Source: Porticoccaceae bacterium (GTDB lineage: Bacteria > Pseudomonadota > Gammaproteobacteria > Pseudomonadales > Porticoccaceae). Taken from it: a stretch of DNA of 15,545 nt. Below the pieces are notes generated by a model that saw only the letters and a list, made by a program, of their open reading frames with translations, had not been told where the DNA came from and ran no database searches. Positions 14,598 to 15,545 of this stretch are shown here, piece by piece (the stretch's first letter is position 1; each line of letters starts with the position of its first letter). A program made the position numbers and the translations under genes. The stretch covers positions 1 through 15,545 of the forward strand of contig JALNZZ010000039.1 of assembly GCA_023229065.1 (NCBI GenBank), in the 5' to 3' direction.

Positions 14598-14636
14598 AAG
14601 AGCGTATCCGTACCCGTTGAGCCATTGTGGGCGCAC

Positions 14637-14667
14637 GGATTGTATTTACCTGGATTTGTATTTACCT
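14637..14667 (+). repeat. Adjacent imperfect tandem duplication between hisH and hisA
   Basis: GGATTGTATTTACCT (14637-14651) is followed directly by GGATTTGTATTTACCT (14652-14667); the copies differ by one T. It lies in the 114-base spacer before hisA, is AT-richer than its surroundings, and matches no known regulatory signal I can name. The look is of a replication-slippage duplication. Confidence 0.75.
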
Positions 14668-14711
14668 ACCTTTTAGAGCGATATGCCTACGGGCCTCAAG
14701 GAGCACCTGCC

Positions 14712-15458
14712 ATGCTGATTATTCCAGCCATTGATCTCAAAGACGGTGAATGCGTTCGTCTTCGCCAGGGCCGAATGGAGGACTCTACGGTATTTTCCGA
14801 CAATCCTGTCGATATGGCCCGTCAATGGGTAAATGCCGGTGCGCGCCGGCTGCACCTGGTGGATCTCAATGGAGCCTTTGCCGGCGAGCCAGTGAACGGC
14901 CATGTGGTGCGCGCTATCGCCCACGAATTTCCCGAGTTGCCGATTCAGATCGGTGGCGGTATCCGCACTCTGGGCACAATTGAGTCTTACCTGGAGGCCG
15001 GGGTGGATTTCGTGATTCTCGGTACCAGTGCGGTGAAGGATCCTGCCTTTGTCGCGGAGGCCTGCAATCAGTTTAAAGGGCATATTATTGTCGGTCTCGA
15101 TGCCAAGAATGGCCTGGTGGCGACGGACGGCTGGGCTGAGGTGACAGAAGTGAAAGCCACCGAGCTGGCGCGCAAATTTGAGGATCAGGGGGTCAGCGCC
15201 ATCGTTTACACTGATATCGATCGCGACGGCATGATGCAGGGCGTCAATGTGGAGGCTACCCTGGCCATGGCAAAAGCCAGCAGTATTCCCGTGATCGCTT
15301 CCGGTGGTATCACCAACCTGGACGATATCAAGGCTTTGTGCGAAGTTTCGGCGCAGGGCATTCTTGGCGCCATTACCGGGCGGGCTATCTATGAGGGTAC
15401 TCTGGATGTGGCTGAGGCTCAGGCGTATTGCGATGCGCAACGGGTTGCTGTCGGGTGA
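14712..15458 (+). CDS. hisA: Phosphoribosyl-ProFAR isomerase HisA
   Basis: HisA isomerises ProFAR to PRFAR, the substrate of HisH/HisF, on a TIM barrel. The 248-residue product starts MLIIPAIDLKDGECVRL with the catalytic Asp8. The second catalytic Asp is Asp130 in IVGLDAKNG. Phosphate-binding segments QIGGGIRT (79-86) and IASGGITN, and TDIDRDGMM (about 167-175), are intact. The frame is open 29 codons upstream, but the ATG chosen has AAGGAG 8 bases before it and matches the family start exactly. Confidence 0.98.
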   Translation: MLIIPAIDLKDGECVRLRQGRMEDSTVFSDNPVDMARQWVNAGARRLHLVDLNGAFAGEPVNGHVVRAIAHEFPELPIQIGGGIRTLGTIESYLEAGVDFVILGTSAVKDPAFVAEACNQFKGHIIVGLDAKNGLVATDGWAEVTEVKATELARKFEDQGVSAIVYTDIDRDGMMQGVNVEATLAMAKASSIPVIASGGITNLDDIKALCEVSAQGILGAITGRAIYEGTLDVAEAQAYCDAQRVAVG

Positions 15459-15545
15459 CTTGTCGCGCCACGGGACAGCAGTGTTTTTGGGGTTGTTGGG
15501 ACACTGTGAAAACTTAAAAAAACCCCGTTTGACTTCATTGACATT
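15459..15545 (+). other. Spacer after hisA to the window edge
   Basis: No gene start is visible. The spacer holds CAGTGT (15479-15484) with ACACTG (15501-15506), and GGGGTT (15489-15494) with AACCCC (15521-15526). The two possible pairings interleave and cannot both form as simple hairpins. TTGACT and TTGACA-like hexamers stand near the edge. hisF is expected beyond it. Confidence 0.4.

Noticed and set aside
14625..14711. Upstream extension of hisA
   Set aside because: The added residues run through the tandem duplication and do not fit the family; the ATG after AAGGAG begins exactly like HisA.
14673..15440. 255-codon minus-strand frame opposite hisA
   Set aside because: Shadow of hisA, whose motifs and length are complete.

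Overview
The window looks like the chromosome of a GC-rich gammaproteobacterium. The evidence is the gene orders trmD-rplS, asmA-mutY-yggX-tRNA-Phe and hisB-hisH-hisA, a monofunctional hisB, a CCA-encoding tRNA-Phe and E. coli-like sigma70 promoters. Gene order is Pseudomonas-like, and a marine relative such as the Cellvibrionales is possible, but the genus cannot be fixed from the sequence alone.

Layout, left to right. (1) Bases 1-1030 hold the end of trmD, rplS and a strong bidirectional terminator. (2) Bases 1031-7030 are accessory. They carry a small unrecognised gene facing rplS, a gene-poor AT-richer stretch, and a complete four-gene archaic (Csu/sigma-type) chaperone-usher pilus operon on the minus strand (pilin, chaperone, usher, two-domain tip adhesin). 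Upstream of the operon lie a broken ISL3-type transposase and an apparent integration scar touching the 3' end of tRNA-Phe. (3) Bases 7031-10443 are a conserved core block on the minus strand: asmA-mutY-yggX, then tRNA-Phe with its own promoter. (4) Bases 10525-13167 hold a zinc module on the minus strand: a small secreted His/Cys-rich protein, then a ZnuD-like TonB-dependent receptor with a long His/Asp loop encoded partly by a hexanucleotide tandem repeat, then a hairpin terminator. (5) Bases 13219-15545 hold the histidine genes hisB-hisH-hisA on the plus strand; hisF is expected just beyond the edge.

How the genes work together. The pilus genes form one secretion and assembly pathway for a surface fibre, probably for attachment or biofilm. 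The zinc pair probably moves zinc (or a related metal) across the outer membrane and buffers it in the periplasm. HisB, HisH and HisA are consecutive parts of histidine synthesis. MutY and YggX protect against oxidative damage. From memory of Pseudomonas gene order (hisA-hisH-hisB facing asmA-mutY-yggX, tRNA-Phe nearby), both the pilus region and the zinc module look like later insertions into an old syntenic block.

No wholly new multi-gene system was recognised. The best leads are the small His/Cys-rich partner of the receptor, the repeat-encoded metal loop, and the tRNA-Phe scar next to the pilus operon.
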